NCBI GenBank assembly: GCA_030373045.1
Contig: JAUCPW010000047.1
Location: 1 to 64,000, forward strand
DNA from: Candidatus Fermentibacter sp.
Lineage (GTDB): Bacteria > Fermentibacterota > Fermentibacteria > Fermentibacterales > Fermentibacteraceae
Direction: 5' to 3'
DNA: 64,000 bases
A program made the position numbers and the translations under genes. The notes under the pieces were generated by a model. The model was not told the origin of the DNA. It did no database searches and saw only the letters and a list, made by a program, of their open reading frames with translations. Positions within the stretch are counted from its first letter, which is position 1. Each line of letters begins with the position of its first letter. Below, piece after piece: positions 39,535-48,691 of this stretch.

Positions 39535-40425
39535 TTGTACGAGAACTTCGCACAGATCAGGCAGGCGGCGCGAGACAACAAGGGGGCCCGGGCGGCCGTA
39601 CCCATGGGGCATGACGAGGCCTCCCTCGAGGCTCTCAACATGGCGGCGGAGGAGGACATCGCCACATCGGTCGTCTTCGCTCCCCGGGCGCTCGTGGAGG
39701 AGACCGTCGGCAGAACGGGGTTGAAGCTCCATCCATCCATCGAGATCGCGGATGTGGCTACCGAGGCCGACGCCGCCATCGAAGCCGTGAAGTGCGTCAG
39801 CGGAGGCGGGGCCACGATCCTCATGAAGGGTCTCCTCAAGACGTCCGGGTTCCTCAAGGCCGTCCTGGACAGGGAGCACGGCCTCCGCACGGGCAGGGTC
39901 CTGAGCCACGTGGCCGTGGTCCACGTCCCGAAGCAGGACAGGCTCGTGGCGATCACCGACGGGGGCATGATCCCCAGGCCCACCGCCGAGCAGGTGGTGC
40001 AGATCGTCCAGAACGCCGCCGGCGTGATGGTCAGGCTGGGTTGCGGCACACCCAGGGCCGCCCTCCTGGCAGCCGTGGAGGTAGAGGACGAGAACCTGCC
40101 CGAGACATCGCTCTTCGCGTCGATTGCGCGAAACGGCATCGAGGGCGTCCACGTCCAGGGGCCGCTCGCGGTGGATGGAGCCATGGACCCGGAAGCAGCT
40201 GCCATAAAGAAGATCACGGGCGAGGTCGCGGGGCGGGCGAACATCCTCGTGACCCCCGACCTTTCGTGCGGCAACATCTTCGCGAAGGCCTTCATGTACA
40301 TGACCGACACCGAGGTGGGGGGGATGATCGCCGGAGCCGCGGCCCCGGTGGTCATGCTGTCCCGCTCCGACGCCGCGCGCACCAAGCTGAACTCGCTCGC
40401 GCTCGGCGTCGTGACGGGAGCCTGA
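39535..40425 (+). CDS. ptb: Phosphate butyryltransferase (phosphotransbutyrylase)
   Basis: 296 residues from the TTG at 39535. The same GGAGGGGTGCA block precedes the iorA ATG in this operon, supporting this start over the GTG at 39499. Family features: ATILMKGLLKTSGFLKAVLD, LSHVAVVHVP, ITDGGMIPRPT and VQGPLAVDGAM. It transfers phosphate to butyryl-CoA or branched/aryl acyl-CoAs, giving acyl-phosphate and CoA. buk follows one base later. Confidence 0.94.
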   Translation: MYENFAQIRQAARDNKGARAAVPMGHDEASLEALNMAAEEDIATSVVFAPRALVEETVGRTGLKLHPSIEIADVATEADAAIEAVKCVSGGGATILMKGLLKTSGFLKAVLDREHGLRTGRVLSHVAVVHVPKQDRLVAITDGGMIPRPTAEQVVQIVQNAAGVMVRLGCGTPRAALLAAVEVEDENLPETSLFASIARNGIEGVHVQGPLAVDGAMDPEAAAIKKITGEVAGRANILVTPDLSCGNIFAKAFMYMTDTEVGGMIAGAAAPVVMLSRSDAARTKLNSLALGVVTGA

Positions 40426-40426
40426 T

Positions 40427-41500
40427 ATGGAGAGGCTCGTCCTGGCGCTGAACCCCGGCGGGACTTCGACGAAGTTCGGAGTCTACAGGGAGGGGGAGCC
40501 CCTCTTCGAGGAGTCCGTGCGGCACCTCCCCGAGGAGCTCGCCGCCCTGGGGCCGACGATGAACCAGACGGTGCCGAGGCGTGACCTCGTGCTCGCCGCT
40601 CTCGCGGAGAAGGGGTTCGACATGTCGGGCCTCGCCGCCGTGGTGGGCCGCGGGGGCACGTTCAAGCCCCTGCAGGCCGGCACCTACCGTGTGAACCGGA
40701 AGCTGCTCGACGACATAACGGATGGATCGACGCTCCAGGCCGACCACCCGAGCAACCTCGGAGCCCCCCTCGCCTGGGCGGTCGCCGAACCGCTGGGGCT
40801 CCCCTCCTATTTCGTCGACCCGGTCTGCGTCGACGAGATGATCGACGAGGCCAGGCCCTCCGGGCATCCTCTGCTGCCGAGGAAGAGCCTCAGCCACGCC
40901 CTCAACATCCGCATGGTGGCCTACAAGGCCGCCTCCGAGCTCGGGAGGCCTCTGTCCGACCTCAACATGGTGGTGCTCCACCTCGGCAGCGGGGTCAGCG
41001 TGAACGCGATCCGGAAGGGCCGGATGATCGACACGAACAACGCCAACGACGGCGGGCCGTTCAGCTCGCAGAGGACAGGCTCCCTCCCCGTCACCGGGCT
41101 CGTCGACCTCTGCTTCGGGGGAGGATACGAGAAGAAGCAGCTCCAGCGGATGTTCCTCAAGGAAGGCGGCCTTATGGCCTATCTCGGCATCGACCATGTC
41201 GGGGAGGCCTTCACCAGGGCGTCGAAGGGGGATGCGGAAGCGGATCGCGTCCTGAGGGCGATGGTCTACCAGTTCGTGAAGGAGGGGGGGGCGATGGCCG
41301 CCGCCCTCCGCGGAGAAGTCGACTGCGTGGTGATTACCGGTGGCATGGCCCACAACGGCTGGGTCGTGGAAGAGATCACGAAGGGCCTCTCCTTCCTGGG
41401 AAGGGTCATGACCTTCCCGGGCGAGGCGGAGCTCGAGGCGCTCGTACGCGGTGTCCTCAGGGTCCTCGACGGGATCGAGGAAGTCAGGACTTACAACTAG
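40427..41500 (+). CDS. buk: Butyrate kinase
   Basis: 357 residues of the acetokinase family. LALNPGGTSTKFGVYR is the nucleotide motif near the N-terminus. VVGRGGTFKPLQAGTYRVN, QADHPSNLGAPLAW, HLGSGVSVNAI and NNANDGGPFSSQRTG are butyrate kinase signatures. It makes ATP from acyl-phosphate. Paired with Ptb and IorAB it gives substrate-level phosphorylation from 2-oxo acids. Confidence 0.96.
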   Translation: MERLVLALNPGGTSTKFGVYREGEPLFEESVRHLPEELAALGPTMNQTVPRRDLVLAALAEKGFDMSGLAAVVGRGGTFKPLQAGTYRVNRKLLDDITDGSTLQADHPSNLGAPLAWAVAEPLGLPSYFVDPVCVDEMIDEARPSGHPLLPRKSLSHALNIRMVAYKAASELGRPLSDLNMVVLHLGSGVSVNAIRKGRMIDTNNANDGGPFSSQRTGSLPVTGLVDLCFGGGYEKKQLQRMFLKEGGLMAYLGIDHVGEAFTRASKGDAEADRVLRAMVYQFVKEGGAMAAALRGEVDCVVITGGMAHNGWVVEEITKGLSFLGRVMTFPGEAELEALVRGVLRVLDGIEEVRTYN

Positions 41501-41513
41501 CCCGGAGGGGTGC

Positions 41514-43304
41514 ATGAAGAAGCCTCTCAACGCGAAAACCGACGGTCTTGCGCTGCTGTCCGGCAACGAAGCCATAGCGAGGGGCGCATGGGAGCACGGC
41601 GTGCACTTCGCTTCGGCCTATCCCGGCACTCCCTCGACCGAGATCCTCGAGACGATCGGGGAGCACTATCCCGAAATCGAGGCCCAGTGGGCCCCCAACG
41701 AGAAGGTCGCCCTCGAGACGATAGCCGGGGCCTCCTTCGGCGGCGCCAGGGTCCTCACCGCCATGAAGCACGTCGGCCTCAACGTGGCCGCCGATCCGTT
41801 CTTCACGCTGAGCTACATCGGCGCGACAGGCGGCATCGTGATCGTGTCAGCCGACGACCCCGGGATGCACTCGTCCCAGAACGAACAGGACAACAGGCAT
41901 CTGGCCCGGGCCGCCAAGGTGCCGATGCTGGAGCCCTCGGACAGCGCCGAGGCGCGCGACCTGACCGGCCTCGCCCTCGACATCTCCGAGAGGTTCGACA
42001 CCCCGGTGATGCTGCGCACGACCACGCGCACCAGCCATTCCAGCAGCCCCGTGGCGCTCGCCCCGCGCAGGGAAGTCCCGGTGAAGGGATACGTCCGTGA
42101 TCCCCGGAAGAGGATCCCCATACCGGCCTTCGCACGGGCGATGCACACGAGGGTCGAGGAGCGGACAAGGGCCCTGTCGGAGTTCGGCAATACGTTCCAG
42201 TACAACAGGATCATCGAGGGTGACAGGAAGCTCGGGGTGATCGCGAGCGGGGTCTCGGCGAGCTATGTCAGGGAGGTCCTCCCCGGCGCCACCATCCTCA
42301 AGCTGGCCATGACGTGGCCCCTGCCCTGGGACCTGATCGGCAGGTTCCTCGCGATGGTGGACGAGGTGAGGGTGGTCGAGGAGGGGGACCCGTTCCTCGA
42401 GGAGCAGATACGGTCCCACTTCCTGCTGCCGGTCGAGGGCAAGCGGCATTTCCCGGTCGAGGGCGAATTCAATCCCGCGATAGTCCGCAAAGGGCTCGGT
42501 CTCGATCCCGTTCCCGCCAGGGCTCCCGCCGAGGTGCCGCAGCGCCCGCCGATGCTCTGCGCGGGCTGCCCCCACAGGGGGGCGTTCTGGGTGCTCTCGA
42601 AGATGAAGTCGAGCACCACCGGAGACATCGGCTGCTACACCCTGGGCCTCATGCCTCCGCTCAACGCCATGGATACGACCGTCTGCATGGGAGCCTCCAT
42701 CGGGGTCCTCTCGGGCCTCGAGAAGGCGGGCGGCCGGGAGGCCGTCTCGAAGCTTGCCGCCGCGATAGGCGACTCCACCTTCGTCCATTCCGGGGTCACA
42801 GGCCTGATCGACATGGTCTACAACGGCTGCACCGGCACGGTCATCGTCATGGACAACAGCATCACGGCCATGACCGGCGGCCAGCAGAACCCGGGGACCG
42901 GCCGGACCCTGAGGGGGGAACCCTCCGCCAGGCTCGACATCGAGGCGGTCTGCCGGGCATGCGGGGTCTCCTCCGTGCGGGTGGTCGATCCCCACGACCT
43001 GAAGGGGCTGGAGGCCGTCCTCAGGGAGGAGATGGCCAGGCCCGAGGTCTCCGTCGTGATCTCGAGGCGCCCGTGCGTGATGGTCAGGAAGCCTTCCGGC
43101 AGGGCGGTCGCCGTCCTGGATCCGGAAGCCTGCATAAGCTGCAGGCGCTGCATGTCCCTGGGCTGCCCGGCGCTGAGCTTCCACGACGGCAGGCCGGTGG
43201 TGAACAGCCTGCTGTGCTACCCGGAGTGCAGGCTCTGCGCGGACGTCTGCCCCAAGGGCGCCCTGAGCAAGGACTACAACAGGGAGGCCTCCAGTGCCGA
43301 CTGA
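41514..43304 (+). CDS. iorA: Indolepyruvate:ferredoxin oxidoreductase, alpha subunit
   Basis: 596 residues. The N-terminal pyrimidine domain has GVHFASAYPGTPSTEI. The TPP-binding part has GCPHRGAFW, DIGCYTLG, ASIGVLSG and MDNSITAMTGGQQNPGTG. The C-terminal ferredoxin domain has CISCRRCMSLGCP and CYPECRLCADVCPKGAL for two 4Fe-4S clusters. It oxidatively decarboxylates aryl pyruvates to acyl-CoA with ferredoxin reduction. The ATG has a GGAGGGG site. Confidence 0.96.
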   Translation: MKKPLNAKTDGLALLSGNEAIARGAWEHGVHFASAYPGTPSTEILETIGEHYPEIEAQWAPNEKVALETIAGASFGGARVLTAMKHVGLNVAADPFFTLSYIGATGGIVIVSADDPGMHSSQNEQDNRHLARAAKVPMLEPSDSAEARDLTGLALDISERFDTPVMLRTTTRTSHSSSPVALAPRREVPVKGYVRDPRKRIPIPAFARAMHTRVEERTRALSEFGNTFQYNRIIEGDRKLGVIASGVSASYVREVLPGATILKLAMTWPLPWDLIGRFLAMVDEVRVVEEGDPFLEEQIRSHFLLPVEGKRHFPVEGEFNPAIVRKGLGLDPVPARAPAEVPQRPPMLCAGCPHRGAFWVLSKMKSSTTGDIGCYTLGLMPPLNAMDTTVCMGASIGVLSGLEKAGGREAVSKLAAAIGDSTFVHSGVTGLIDMVYNGCTGTVIVMDNSITAMTGGQQNPGTGRTLRGEPSARLDIEAVCRACGVSSVRVVDPHDLKGLEAVLREEMARPEVSVVISRRPCVMVRKPSGRAVAVLDPEACISCRRCMSLGCPALSFHDGRPVVNSLLCYPECRLCADVCPKGALSKDYNREASSAD

Positions 43305-43878
43305 GACCACCAACGTTCTGATCTGCGGAACCGGCGGGCAGGGCATACTGCTCGCGAGCGAGATCGTCAGCGCGGCCGCGATGCTTTCGGGGATGGACGT
43401 CCGCAAGAGCGAGGTCCACGGGATGGCCCAGAGGGGCGGAAGCGTCGTGAGCCAGGTGAGGTTCGGGAAGTCGGTCTGCAGCCCGATCATCGAGGAGGGC
43501 ACGGCCGACCTGATGATAGCGCTGGAGAAGCTGGAGGCGCTGAGATGGTCGCACTTCCTGTCGGATTCCGGCACCGCGCTGATATGCGACCTCGTCATCG
43601 AACCGTCGTCCGTCAGCACCGGCCAGGCTTCCTACCCCGACGTCGAGGCCGGGCTCTCCGACAGGGGCGTGAGGTCCCTCTCGATCGACGCCTTCGGTGA
43701 AGCCGGCAGGATGGGCGATCTCCGGGTCGTCAACACGCTCATGGTGGGCGCGGCCTCGGTCTACCTCGGGCTGCCCGAAGCCTGCTGGGCCGATGCGATG
43801 AGGGAACTCCTCCCGGAAAAGGCCCTGGAGATCAACACCAGGGCTTTCCTGCGAGGGAGGGCCCTGGCCGGCGCCTGA
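43294..43878 (+). CDS. iorB: Indolepyruvate:ferredoxin oxidoreductase, beta subunit
   Basis: 194 residues from a GTG overlapping iorA by 11 bases. The gamma-type domain shows CGTGGQGILLASEI, DVRKSEVHGMAQRGGSV and VNTLMVGAAS. It is the small subunit of the IorAB complex. It ends the ptb-buk-iorA-iorB operon, which is closed by the hairpin at 43910-43949. Confidence 0.95.
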   Translation: MPTETTNVLICGTGGQGILLASEIVSAAAMLSGMDVRKSEVHGMAQRGGSVVSQVRFGKSVCSPIIEEGTADLMIALEKLEALRWSHFLSDSGTALICDLVIEPSSVSTGQASYPDVEAGLSDRGVRSLSIDAFGEAGRMGDLRVVNTLMVGAASVYLGLPEACWADAMRELLPEKALEINTRAFLRGRALAGA

Positions 43879-43909
43879 AACCCATCCGGGGATTCCTGCC
43901 GTGATACAG

Positions 43910-43949
43910 TCCGCCCTCCCGGAAGCCTTCGGGGCATCGGGAGGGCGGA
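43910..43949. terminator. Terminator hairpin after iorB
   Basis: A perfect 12-base stem (43910-43921 with 43938-43949) and a 16-base loop lie between the convergent ends of iorB (43878) and the sugar-isomerase gene (43968). No clear U-tract follows. It is placed to serve both directions. Confidence 0.6.
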
Positions 43950-43967
43950 TCCCCGACCGGGGACGTG

Positions 43968-45119
43968 TCAGCTCTTCGAGATCTCGCTCCGCAGCGCCTG
44001 GACGGGATCTGCCGGGATGCCGTTCTGCTCCCTCCAGGCCTTGATGACGGGCCGGACGTCGGTCATGAAGGCATCCTGCAGGAGCTTCTCCGCCAGGTAG
44101 GGGTCCGGCCTGGCCTGGATCTCGGAGAGCTCGTCGGGATTGACCAGCATGGCCGCGGCGAAGGCCTGCTCGATGGATTCTATCGACCTGACGACGGATT
44201 CCGCAGGTATGCCGACCCTCGTGTTCACGCCGATCTCGAACACCATGCCGCCGATCGAGCACAGCCCCGCCTTCTCGGCCTGGAGCAGGTTGACGAAGAA
44301 GCGGAAGAGCGCTGCCGGGTCGAGGGTTCCGGCCGGCATCATGCCCTGGGACAGCCTGTTGTCCGAGAGTCTCACGCTGCCGAGGATCTTCTGGTGCAGC
44401 ATGGCGACGATGACGCTGTCGAGGCTGGCGCCCGGAAGCAGGGCGGCCGTGTCGAGCATCACCCTGCAGGAGGGGTCCGTCTCGCGGCAGAGCCATGCCG
44501 CGGTGCCCCAGTCGCTCACGGCCATCGAGCAGAACGAGGGGTCGAACGGCCGGAAGTCGAGCATCATGTTCTCGCTCTTGCGGACGTTGATGCCGATCTG
44601 CCTCAGGCCGTTCAGTATCCTGTCGAGCATGTCGGTGAGGTTCTTCTCGCCCGGCGAGTCTATCCCGTCGGGCAGCCAGAGGACCATCTGCCTGCAGTCC
44701 ACCGCCCGCATCAGCTCCATCGACCTGATGACGAAGTTGATGCTGGCCACACGGAGCTCCGAGATGGGGTTCGATATGGTGCCGTACATCAGCCGGTGGT
44801 TCATGGTGCCGCTCTTGCGCGGCATGAACAGGTCGGGATAGAAGGAGCCGCACTCCAGCGAGAGTTCCTTCAGGAGAGCGGAGATCTTCGCTGCGTCCTC
44901 GTCCGTCCTCAGGTCGCCGGGGGAGTGGAGCGAGACCCTCCTGGCCCTGCCGGTCGCCTTCGCCACAGCTGCCGCCAGCCTGAGTCGCTCTTCGGGAGTG
45001 CCCGCGTCCTCGTCGGTCTTGTAGCTGCTGAAGCCACTCGTCCCCCGGCCGTAGGACTGACTCGATACCTGGAGCTTGAGCTCGCCGAGTCTCTCGGAAA
45101 CCGTTTTCACTTCCACCAA
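43968..45119 (-). CDS. L-rhamnose isomerase-like TIM-barrel sugar isomerase
   Basis: 383 residues. The pattern follows the RhaI-type L-rhamnose isomerase: SSQSYGRGTSGFSSYKTDED, RVSLHSPGD, VLWLPDGIDSPGEKNL, MLDFRPFDPSF, DWGTAAWLC, VMLDTAALLPG and TDVRPVIKAWRE. Metal ligands of the xylose-isomerase-like barrel are likely within these motifs. Actual substrate is uncertain. Start is TTG 45119 or the adjacent GTG 45116, both behind GGGAGGG. It is the last gene of the long rpsF operon. Confidence 0.75.
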   Translation of the reverse strand: MVEVKTVSERLGELKLQVSSQSYGRGTSGFSSYKTDEDAGTPEERLRLAAAVAKATGRARRVSLHSPGDLRTDEDAAKISALLKELSLECGSFYPDLFMPRKSGTMNHRLMYGTISNPISELRVASINFVIRSMELMRAVDCRQMVLWLPDGIDSPGEKNLTDMLDRILNGLRQIGINVRKSENMMLDFRPFDPSFCSMAVSDWGTAAWLCRETDPSCRVMLDTAALLPGASLDSVIVAMLHQKILGSVRLSDNRLSQGMMPAGTLDPAALFRFFVNLLQAEKAGLCSIGGMVFEIGVNTRVGIPAESVVRSIESIEQAFAAAMLVNPDELSEIQARPDPYLAEKLLQDAFMTDVRPVIKAWREQNGIPADPVQALRSEISKS

Positions 45120-45134
45120 CCGGCCCTCCCGATT

Positions 45135-45707
45135 CTAGAGACCGAGGTCATCCGCTATCGATTTCATAGATTCAAGTGATATATCCATGAATTCCGCCAG
45201 AGGTAGTCCTGCCTTCTCGCATTCCATGATGCCCTCCCGGCTGACGTTCCTGGCGAAACCCGTCTTGGTCATTCTCTTGATGACGGAGGAAGCCTCGACT
45301 CCGGCCAGCTTCCTGTCCGGGTAGATGAGCGCGGTGGCCGTCACGAGCCCGGTGACGCATTCGGCCGCCGTGAGGAGGCTGTCCAGCAGGGACTCGCGGC
45401 TGGATCCGTTGTTCTCGGCGTTGTGCGAGAGGATGGCGTGGAGGCACTCTTCGGGCAGTCTGCCGCTGAGCATCGAGCAGGTGACGGTTCCGTGGACCGC
45501 GGGGTCGGAAGCGGTCTGCTCGTAGTCCAGGTCGTGCAGGATGCCAGTCACCTCCCAGAGCCCTGCTTCGGAGGCATGTCCGAGCCTGACCGCGAGGTTG
45601 CGCATTATCGCTCCCGCTGCGAGGCAGTGCCTCCTCAGGGCGATGTTCGAGATGTTCCCGACGAGAAGGGCCATGGCCTCGTCACGGGATATCCCACAGC
45701 CTTCCAT
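45135..45707 (-). CDS. HD-domain phosphohydrolase-like protein
   Basis: 190 residues. The metal-binding histidine-aspartate pair is in TGILHDLDYEQT, with further conserved histidines in VHGTVTCSML and AILSHNAENNG. It belongs to a group of predicted hydrolases often acting on nucleotides. Its start lies 26 bases inside nnr. Function unknown. Confidence 0.8.
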   Translation of the reverse strand: MEGCGISRDEAMALLVGNISNIALRRHCLAAGAIMRNLAVRLGHASEAGLWEVTGILHDLDYEQTASDPAVHGTVTCSMLSGRLPEECLHAILSHNAENNGSSRESLLDSLLTAAECVTGLVTATALIYPDRKLAGVEASSVIKRMTKTGFARNVSREGIMECEKAGLPLAEFMDISLESMKSIADDLGL

Positions 45708-47232
45708 TCCACCTCCCCTCGATTCTCAGGAGCCCGGCGGGGGGACCGGTCTCCAGGAGCCTGAAGGCCGAGCCGAGGGTTCCCGCCACGTCGCTGGGAA
45801 GCATGGACCTTGACGAGGACCCGGCGGCGATGATGTCCGCAGCCAGACCATGGAGGAAGGCCGCCTCAGCCGCGGCTGCCGAAGGTTCCATGCCCTGCCC
45901 CAGGAACGCGGCGGCCATGCCGGTGAGCACGTCGCCGGAGCCTCCCGTGGCGAGCCCGCTGTTCCCGCACGGGATGAGGGCCCTTCCCCCGTCGGGGGAG
46001 AAAACTACGGACGGGCGCCCCTTGAGGAGCATGATCGATCCCGTGGCCCGCGACATGACCGATGCCATCTCCCAGAGCTCCTCGCGCGAGCCGGCCGCCC
46101 TGCCCGCGAGCCGCTGGAGTTCGCCTGCGTGCGGCGTCAGCACGGACGGGCCCTTCTTCATGGCGATCTCGGCTATGGCGCCCGAGAGGACGTTGAGGGC
46201 GTCGGCGTCGAAGACGACCGGCAGGGTCCAGTTGGACAGGATGTGGCGCACGACCTTGGAAGTCTCCACCCCGTCCCCCATGCCGGGTCCGATTGCCGCG
46301 CAGTCGAAGCCCGACGGCCCGGGCAGGGAGGTGACATCCCCGGGCAGGAAGTAGCCGCAGACCACCTCGGGAACCCGGCCGAAAACGGCACCCGCGGCGG
46401 GGTACGGAACGAAGAGCCTCACCAGCCCTGCGCCGGCCCGGAGGGCGCCGAGCGACATGAGTATGGGGGCGCCGGGCATCAGCTCCGAGCCCCCCAGCAG
46501 CAGCACCCTGCCGAAAGTGCCCTTGTGTGCGTGGGCCGGCCGTTCCGGAAGAGCCGCAGCGGCAGCCTCGAAGTCGAAGACCATCCTGTCCGGGCGTTCC
46601 GGGACATCGATGCCGATGTCGGCCCTGAAGACGGCGCCCGCAGAGGCGCAGCCCGGGAGGATCAGGCAGCCGAGCTTGGGCGCGGCCAGCGCCAGCGTCA
46701 CCGATGCCGGGACGGTGAGGGGATCGATCGATCCGTCCTCTCCGTTCACCCCCGAGGGGGTGTCCACGGCCAGGACCGTGCCGCAGCGCCCGAGGAACTG
46801 CGTGCAGGCGGCGACGGACCCCTCGAGGCTCCCGTGGAAGCCGGTGCCCAGGAGGGCGTCGATGCCGAGTTCGGGTTCACCGGTGAGATCGCCCAGGTGG
46901 TTCATGCCCGTGACGGCGCCGCCCTCGTCCTTGAACCTGACTAGGTTCTTCATGCAGAGCGGGGATATGCCGGAGGCGGAGTCGGATGCCAGGACGGCGC
47001 GAACCGTGTAGCCCTGCCGCCTGAGGAGGCGCGCAGCCACGAAGCCGTCGCCGCCGTTGTTGCCGGGACCGCAGAAGACGTCCATGCGGGCGTCCCTCCC
47101 CGGGAACATCCGCTGCGCCAGCCCGGCTACGGCCGCCCCGGCGGTCTCCATGAGGGTCTCGGCCGGAGTGCCGGACTGGATGGCCTGCCTGTCCAGGGTC
47201 TCCATCTCGGCCGGGGTCACCCAGCGGGTCAC
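45682..47232 (-). CDS. nnr: Bifunctional NAD(P)H-hydrate epimerase/ADP-dependent dehydratase
   Basis: 516 residues. The N-terminal epimerase domain (about 1-210) contains GPGNNGGDGFVAARLLRRQG. The C-terminal dehydratase domain has GRVLLLGGSELMPGAP, TPHAGELQRLAG and the ATP/ADP loop SGLATGGSGDVLTGMAAA. It repairs damaged NAD(P)HX. Its start overlaps acpS by four bases. Confidence 0.95.
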   Translation of the reverse strand: MTRWVTPAEMETLDRQAIQSGTPAETLMETAGAAVAGLAQRMFPGRDARMDVFCGPGNNGGDGFVAARLLRRQGYTVRAVLASDSASGISPLCMKNLVRFKDEGGAVTGMNHLGDLTGEPELGIDALLGTGFHGSLEGSVAACTQFLGRCGTVLAVDTPSGVNGEDGSIDPLTVPASVTLALAAPKLGCLILPGCASAGAVFRADIGIDVPERPDRMVFDFEAAAAALPERPAHAHKGTFGRVLLLGGSELMPGAPILMSLGALRAGAGLVRLFVPYPAAGAVFGRVPEVVCGYFLPGDVTSLPGPSGFDCAAIGPGMGDGVETSKVVRHILSNWTLPVVFDADALNVLSGAIAEIAMKKGPSVLTPHAGELQRLAGRAAGSREELWEMASVMSRATGSIMLLKGRPSVVFSPDGGRALIPCGNSGLATGGSGDVLTGMAAAFLGQGMEPSAAAAEAAFLHGLAADIIAAGSSSRSMLPSDVAGTLGSAFRLLETGPPAGLLRIEGRWNGRLWDIP

Positions 47233-47606
47233 GGCGCATCACCGCCCGAGATGACCACCACCGCGACGGCGGTCGTGGAAGTATGGCTGATGCTCAGGGA
47301 TGCCTGCCCGGAACCCAGGAGCTCCGCGGCCCTGCGGGCGAGCACCAGGTCGGGCCGTCCGCCTTCCCTGTGCACTATCTCGACGTCGTGCCAGGATATC
47401 CCGTCGGAGAGGCCGGTTCCGAGGGCCTTCAGAAAGGCCTCCTTGGCCGCGAAACCCCCGGCAAGGCTCTGCAGCGCCGGGCTCGACGCCAGCTCGCCCG
47501 GGGTGAAGATCCTCTCCAGGAAAGCTCCTCCCCTGCGACCTGCGGCGATACCGAACCTGGGGATGTCGACCAGGTCGATTCCTGTCCGTATCCCACTGGA
47601 AGGCAT
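47229..47606 (-). CDS. acpS: Holo-[acyl-carrier-protein] synthase
   Basis: 125 residues. The metal-binding aspartate is in GIDLVDIPRFG. The catalytic lysine/glutamate region is FAAKEAFLKALGTG, and the C-terminal SISHTSTTAVAVVV is typical. It attaches phosphopantetheine to acyl carrier protein. A 68-base gap without notable structure separates it from tsaD. Confidence 0.94.
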   Translation of the reverse strand: MPSSGIRTGIDLVDIPRFGIAAGRRGGAFLERIFTPGELASSPALQSLAGGFAAKEAFLKALGTGLSDGISWHDVEIVHREGGRPDLVLARRAAELLGSGQASLSISHTSTTAVAVVVISGGDAP

Positions 47607-47674
47607 CTCCTACTCCTCACGGGCAAGCCAGAATCGGAACATAACCACTGCCGCCCCCCTGCGGGATAGCGGGG

Positions 47675-48691
47675 TCACGCACATGCCAGCGGCCCGAGCC
47701 GCGTTCCCGTCCATCTCGCGAATGCATTGCAGGAAAAGGGGGAGCATGCCGATGGATCGGCCTCGAGAGCCGCCGCCGCGGCCCTGCCGACCATGACCGC
47801 GTTGTCCGTCGTCCAGCGGAGCTCGGGCAGCCTCAGATCGAGCCCCCTCCGGGAGCATTCCCCGGCGAGTCCGGCCCGGAGGAAGCTGTTGGCCGAGACC
47901 CCGCCGGCGGCCATGACCGTTTTCGCACGGGCGGAAACCGCGAGCGCCAGAAGCTTTGTCGAGAGTATGGAGGAAACAGTCCGGCAGAAGCATGCCGCGA
48001 CATCCTCGGGCTTCGTCCCCGCCGACAGCAGGGATCTGACCGCGGTCTTCAGACCGCTGAAGCTGAACTCCGGGAGGTCGGGATCGTCCAGGGGGGAGGG
48101 CAGGGAGGCGCGGGACGCATCCCCTTCCGCCGCGAGCCTGTCGAGGAGTGCCCCTCCGGGGTAGCCCAGGCCCATCAGCTTGGCCGTCTTGTCGAAGGCC
48201 TCACCGGCGGCGTCGTCCCTGGTGCCCCCCGCGAAACGACAGTCGTTCCAGGACTCCAGGACGAAGAGCGACGTGTGCCCGCCGGAAGCGACGAGAGCGG
48301 CCGCTGGGAAGCTCACCGGGCCGCGTGTTTCGTCGCCGTAGTGGATGAAAAGGTGCGATGCCACGTGATTGATGCCGAGGAACCGGCCTCCCGTGGCGAA
48401 GGCCGCCGCCTTCGCCCACGAGAGGCCGACCAGAAGGGAGCCCACCAGACCCGGCCCGGCGGTCGCGGCGAACGTGTCGATGTCGCGGATGGAGGTGCCG
48501 GATTCGGCGAGCAGGCTTTCCGCGAGGCCGGGGAGCACCTCGAGGTGCATCCTGGAAGCCAGTTCCGGAACCACCCCTCCCAGCCCCGCATGGACTGTCT
48601 GGCTGCTGATCTTCTCGGCCAGAGGTCTCGTGCCCTCGAGCAGGGCCACGGCGGAGTCGTCGCAGGAAGTCTCTACCGCAAGGGTCAGCAA
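47675..48691 (-). CDS. tsaD: tRNA N6-adenosine threonylcarbamoyltransferase TsaD
   Basis: 338 residues, usual length. The N-terminus LAVETSCDDSAVALLEG is the ETSCD signature. The metal-binding histidines are in GINHVASHLFIHY. ASGGHTSL and FSFSGLKTAVR follow. It forms the t6A37 base of tRNA. It overlaps rplI by seven bases. Confidence 0.95.
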   Translation of the reverse strand: MLTLAVETSCDDSAVALLEGTRPLAEKISSQTVHAGLGGVVPELASRMHLEVLPGLAESLLAESGTSIRDIDTFAATAGPGLVGSLLVGLSWAKAAAFATGGRFLGINHVASHLFIHYGDETRGPVSFPAAALVASGGHTSLFVLESWNDCRFAGGTRDDAAGEAFDKTAKLMGLGYPGGALLDRLAAEGDASRASLPSPLDDPDLPEFSFSGLKTAVRSLLSAGTKPEDVAACFCRTVSSILSTKLLALAVSARAKTVMAAGGVSANSFLRAGLAGECSRRGLDLRLPELRWTTDNAVMVGRAAAAALEADPSACSPFSCNAFARWTGTRLGPLACA

